DNA of 64,000 bases from an uncultured Spartobacteria bacterium (GTDB taxonomy: Bacteria > Verrucomicrobiota > Verrucomicrobiia > Chthoniobacterales > Terrimicrobiaceae). The notes beneath the pieces were generated by a model. That model did not search any database, was not told the DNA's origin, and worked only from the letters and a program-made list of their open reading frames with translations. Where the stretch lies: assembly GCA_937960895.1 (NCBI GenBank), contig CALCJD010000087.1, forward strand, positions 1 through 64,000, written 5' to 3'. Shown here in pieces: positions 62,041-64,000 of the stretch (positions are counted from its first letter, which is position 1; every line of letters begins with the position of its first letter). Position numbers and translations under genes: made by a program.

Positions 62041-63260
62041 GGCCGGGAAAAAAGGGAACCTGTGGCGAGACGCCATTGGATGCGGGCAAGAAAAAATGCC
62101 CGGCGCGCCTCGATGTCGGCGCGCTCGAGGGCGGCGAGCCGTTCGCGCGCCCGAAAAACCTCGGAGGGGCCGATTTCCCCGCGCTGATGCGCCGCCTCGT
62201 ATTCGGCGAGGTTGCGGCGCGCGGCGGGAAGAAGCTCCGCCGATTGGCGCGCGGCCTCGTATCGGATCTTCATCATGCGCCAGGCCGCGGTGGCTTCGTT
62301 CCCGGCGGCCAATCGGAGCGCGGCCAGGTGATGTTCGCGGCGGATACGGCCGGCCTCCTTTTCCGTAACGCGGGCCCGGCCGTTCTGCCAGAGCGGCAGC
62401 GGCACGGTCGCCCTCAGGCCGAGCAACCCCTCGGTGTCGATGCCTTCCGGTTCATCGCGGTTCCGCTCCCCCTCCGCAAAAAATCCCACGCCGACATCCT
62501 GCCAGCGGGACGCCCGGGCCAGAGCCACGTCGGCCGCTCCGGCCTCCAGGGCCAGTTCGGCAAGCTGCAGGTCCGGCCGCCGGAGGGCGGTGGTTTGGGC
62601 CGGGAGCGAATCGGGCAGCGTCAGCCGGGGCGCGATCAGGGAGCGGTCCGCGGGAAGTCCCAGCAGGGTCGCCAGTTTCGCCGCAGCCTGCGCCTCCGCC
62701 GCCTTCACCTCCGCGCCCTGCAGTCCGATCTCTCCCGCCGCCAGGATGCGCGAGCCGGCCTCCGGAGCGGACGCCGTGCCTTCCAGCGCCTGTTTCCGAA
62801 ACGCCGCGGCCTCCGACTCCGCAAGCTGCACCTGACGTTCCACCAGGCGGACGGCTTCCTGCGCCGCGGCCAGTTCGACCCAGGCCGTCTGCGCGGCACC
62901 GACAATCTCCAGTTCCCGTCCGGCCACCTCGCAGCGCGCCATCGCGAGCTCCAGTTCGGAAAGCCGCCGCTCCCAGCGCAGCCGCGACGTGACGGGAAAC
63001 CATTGGGTCAGCCCCACCTCCACGCGTCCCTCCCAATCCCGTCCGCCGGCCACTTCCACGCCGAGCTCCGGATTGGAAAGCCGTCCGGACCCGCGCAGGC
63101 GCGCGGTCGCCTCCCCGAGGATCTGACGCGCGGCGCGCAGCTCCGGATTGCCGTCCAGGGCCATGCGCGTGACCTCCTCGGGTCCGAGGCGGGTTTGCGC
63201 CATCGCCGCTGTCCAGGCCAGCCCCAGGAGCAGAATGGGAAGGTGTTTAGGAATGGACAT
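62037..63260 (-). CDS. TolC-family outer-membrane channel
   Basis: A 407-residue outer-membrane efflux protein. It has a signal peptide (about 1-21) and two OEP repeats with long Ala/Glu-rich helices that line the periplasmic tunnel. It completes the tripartite system with the adaptor and RND genes. The start overlaps the previous gene by 14 bp. The ATG at 63260 was chosen because it starts the signal peptide. Confidence 0.87.
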   Translation of the reverse strand: MSIPKHLPILLLGLAWTAAMAQTRLGPEEVTRMALDGNPELRAARQILGEATARLRGSGRLSNPELGVEVAGGRDWEGRVEVGLTQWFPVTSRLRWERRLSELELAMARCEVAGRELEIVGAAQTAWVELAAAQEAVRLVERQVQLAESEAAAFRKQALEGTASAPEAGSRILAAGEIGLQGAEVKAAEAQAAAKLATLLGLPADRSLIAPRLTLPDSLPAQTTALRRPDLQLAELALEAGAADVALARASRWQDVGVGFFAEGERNRDEPEGIDTEGLLGLRATVPLPLWQNGRARVTEKEAGRIRREHHLAALRLAAGNEATAAWRMMKIRYEAARQSAELLPAARRNLAEYEAAHQRGEIGPSEVFRARERLAALERADIEARRAFFLARIQWRLATGSLFSRP

Positions 63261-63657
63261 CGGCGTGGCAAACGACCCGGACGGACCACCCGGGCCGGGA
63301 GGGACGCGGAAGGCGGGCGGTGAAGGAATACTGTCCCGCACGGCGGCGTTCGATGCGCGGATGGGCGGGGGCAAGATGACTGTGGTGCGAGGCGATCACC
63401 TTTCCGGCGGCATCCCGCAGTTCCACATCGACATGGGCGCTGTGGGAAAATGAATGTCCGAGCATCCGCCGCACGGTGCCTTTGACGCATACGGAATCCC
63501 CGTGAACGATGGCCCGGGCCATCACGACGGGAGGATCGGAAGGGATCGACGCGCCCTTCGACGATTCCGCCACGGCGGAACCGCCGGCGCAAAGAAATAC
63601 CAGGACCGCAAAGCCCAGGCCGCGGGCCTGCCGAAGGGAAGAAGGAAAATTTTTCAT
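63247..63657 (-). CDS. His-rich exported protein
   Basis: A 136-residue exported protein with a signal peptide (about 1-30, GSAVAESS). The body has a His-rich stretch (GHSFSHSAHVDVEL, SHHSHLAPAH) and a few Cys, consistent with metal binding. No known family is recognised. Its stop lies inside the channel gene, so the genes overlap by 14 bp and are co-transcribed. It may sequester metal in the periplasm for the pump. Confidence 0.65.
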   Translation of the reverse strand: MKNFPSSLRQARGLGFAVLVFLCAGGSAVAESSKGASIPSDPPVVMARAIVHGDSVCVKGTVRRMLGHSFSHSAHVDVELRDAAGKVIASHHSHLAPAHPRIERRRAGQYSFTARLPRPSRPGWSVRVVCHADVHS

Positions 63658-63789
63658 CAGAATATCCGGTTGGTGCCGCAGCCGGGCCGCGGCAGGGTGT
63701 GGAGATAACGAACGTGCCAAAGAGCGCGTTCCAAGGGACGGAAACCCCGTCCTTTGCATCAGACGCGGGCACACTGCGCCCGCGAAGGT

Positions 63790-64000
63790 TCAGGACAATT
63801 GGGGCGGATGCTCGATTTCCCGAAGGCACCCCTCCGGGACGGATTCGTCAGAAACACAAAGCCGCGCGCGGCACACCCAAACCCCGATCGGCCCGGATGG
63901 GGCCGACGGCATCACCAGGCTGGAACCGTGCGCATGACAACACGAATGGCCGGCCGGACACCCGTCCGGGGCCTCATCGGAATGATGGGCGCACCCGCCG
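63790..64000 (-). CDS. Cys/His-rich protein, N-terminus beyond the window
   Basis: An open frame runs from the window end to a TGA at 63790-63792, giving 69 visible residues. They include GCAHHSD, GCPAGHSCCHAHG and then a less Cys-rich end (VWVCRARLC, EGCLREIEHPPQLS). The spacing of Cys and His is typical of small metal-binding secreted proteins, and it is probably the first gene of the second efflux operon. The missing N-terminus should carry a signal peptide. The 63658-63789 gap has an imperfect AAGG-rich hairpin and a GCGGGC/GCCCGC hairpin. Confidence 0.6.
   Translation of the reverse strand, partial: GGCAHHSDEAPDGCPAGHSCCHAHGSSLVMPSAPSGPIGVWVCRARLCVSDESVPEGCLREIEHPPQLS

Overview
The window is GC-rich (roughly 60-65% by eye) bacterial chromosome, densely coding, with 58 protein genes recognised, the last of them cut by the window end. 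Verrucomicrobiota is the best guess for the host. The inference rests on two PEP-CTERM proteins, a verrucomicrobial/planctomycetal type prepilin-like protein with a C-terminal HYLFADGH motif, a GntR-headed regulator with a LacI-type sensor domain beside a sulfatase, a GH92 enzyme and a sialate-esterase-like protein, lysine/alanine-rich histone-H1-like proteins, and a bacterial deoxyhypusine-synthase homologue. No rRNA, tRNA, CRISPR array, insertion sequence or prophage was seen. No gene-free stretch exceeds 300 bp.

Layout. 1-11.9 kb: a PEP-CTERM protein; a LysR regulator divergent from a 1129-residue fusion of lysophospholipid transporter, acyltransferase and acyl-ACP synthetase, followed by an overlapping alpha/beta hydrolase; a CPA2 antiporter; an RlpA-like lipoprotein; a HdeD-type membrane protein; a winged-helix/H1-like protein. 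11.9-16.0 kb: a minus-strand run with a deoxyhypusine-synthase-like enzyme, SCO1/SenC, PCuAC, a His-rich PEP-CTERM protein, a prepilin-like protein and a CxxCC membrane protein, read here as a copper-handling operon. 16.2-20.3 kb: a very large secreted enzyme with two CBM2 modules, an unassigned central domain and a GH18 chitinase domain. 20.3-22.4 kb: an aminotransferase with an Lrp-like regulator and a second H1-like protein. 22.5-26.1 kb: a compact molybdopterin operon (moaA-moaD-moaE-moeA-moaC-mogA) with a structured leader. 26.3-33.0 kb: AarF/UbiB kinase, small membrane protein, large MscS channel, HflX, methyltransferase.

33.1-41.0 kb: first heavy-metal block (Cys-rich secreted protein, YHS protein, Cu/Ag P-type ATPase, CusB-like adaptor, CusA-like RND pump) with no outer-membrane channel. 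41.1-45.6 kb: NYN-domain protein, RodA, a solitary OppF-type ATPase, methyltransferase, Ogt and a secreted protein. 45.6-54.4 kb: glycan-catabolism block: GH92 (C-terminally short), sialate O-acetylesterase-like protein, GntR/LacI-type regulator, secreted CBM-like protein, FAD-dependent oxidoreductase and sulfatase. 54.5-57.3 kb: YqgE, Ndk, lactonase-fold protein, N-acetylmuramoyl-L-alanine amidase. 57.3-64.0 kb: second heavy-metal block, complete with TolC-like channel, adaptor and RND pump, flanked by small Cys/His-rich proteins, one running off the window end.

The recurring theme is metal handling. Two RND efflux systems, one P-type ATPase, SCO/PCuAC copper delivery and at least six small Cys/His-rich secreted proteins share 64 kb. 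The most unusual unit is the copper-delivery operon carrying a PEP-CTERM protein and a prepilin-like protein, which may be a surface copper-binding or acquisition module.
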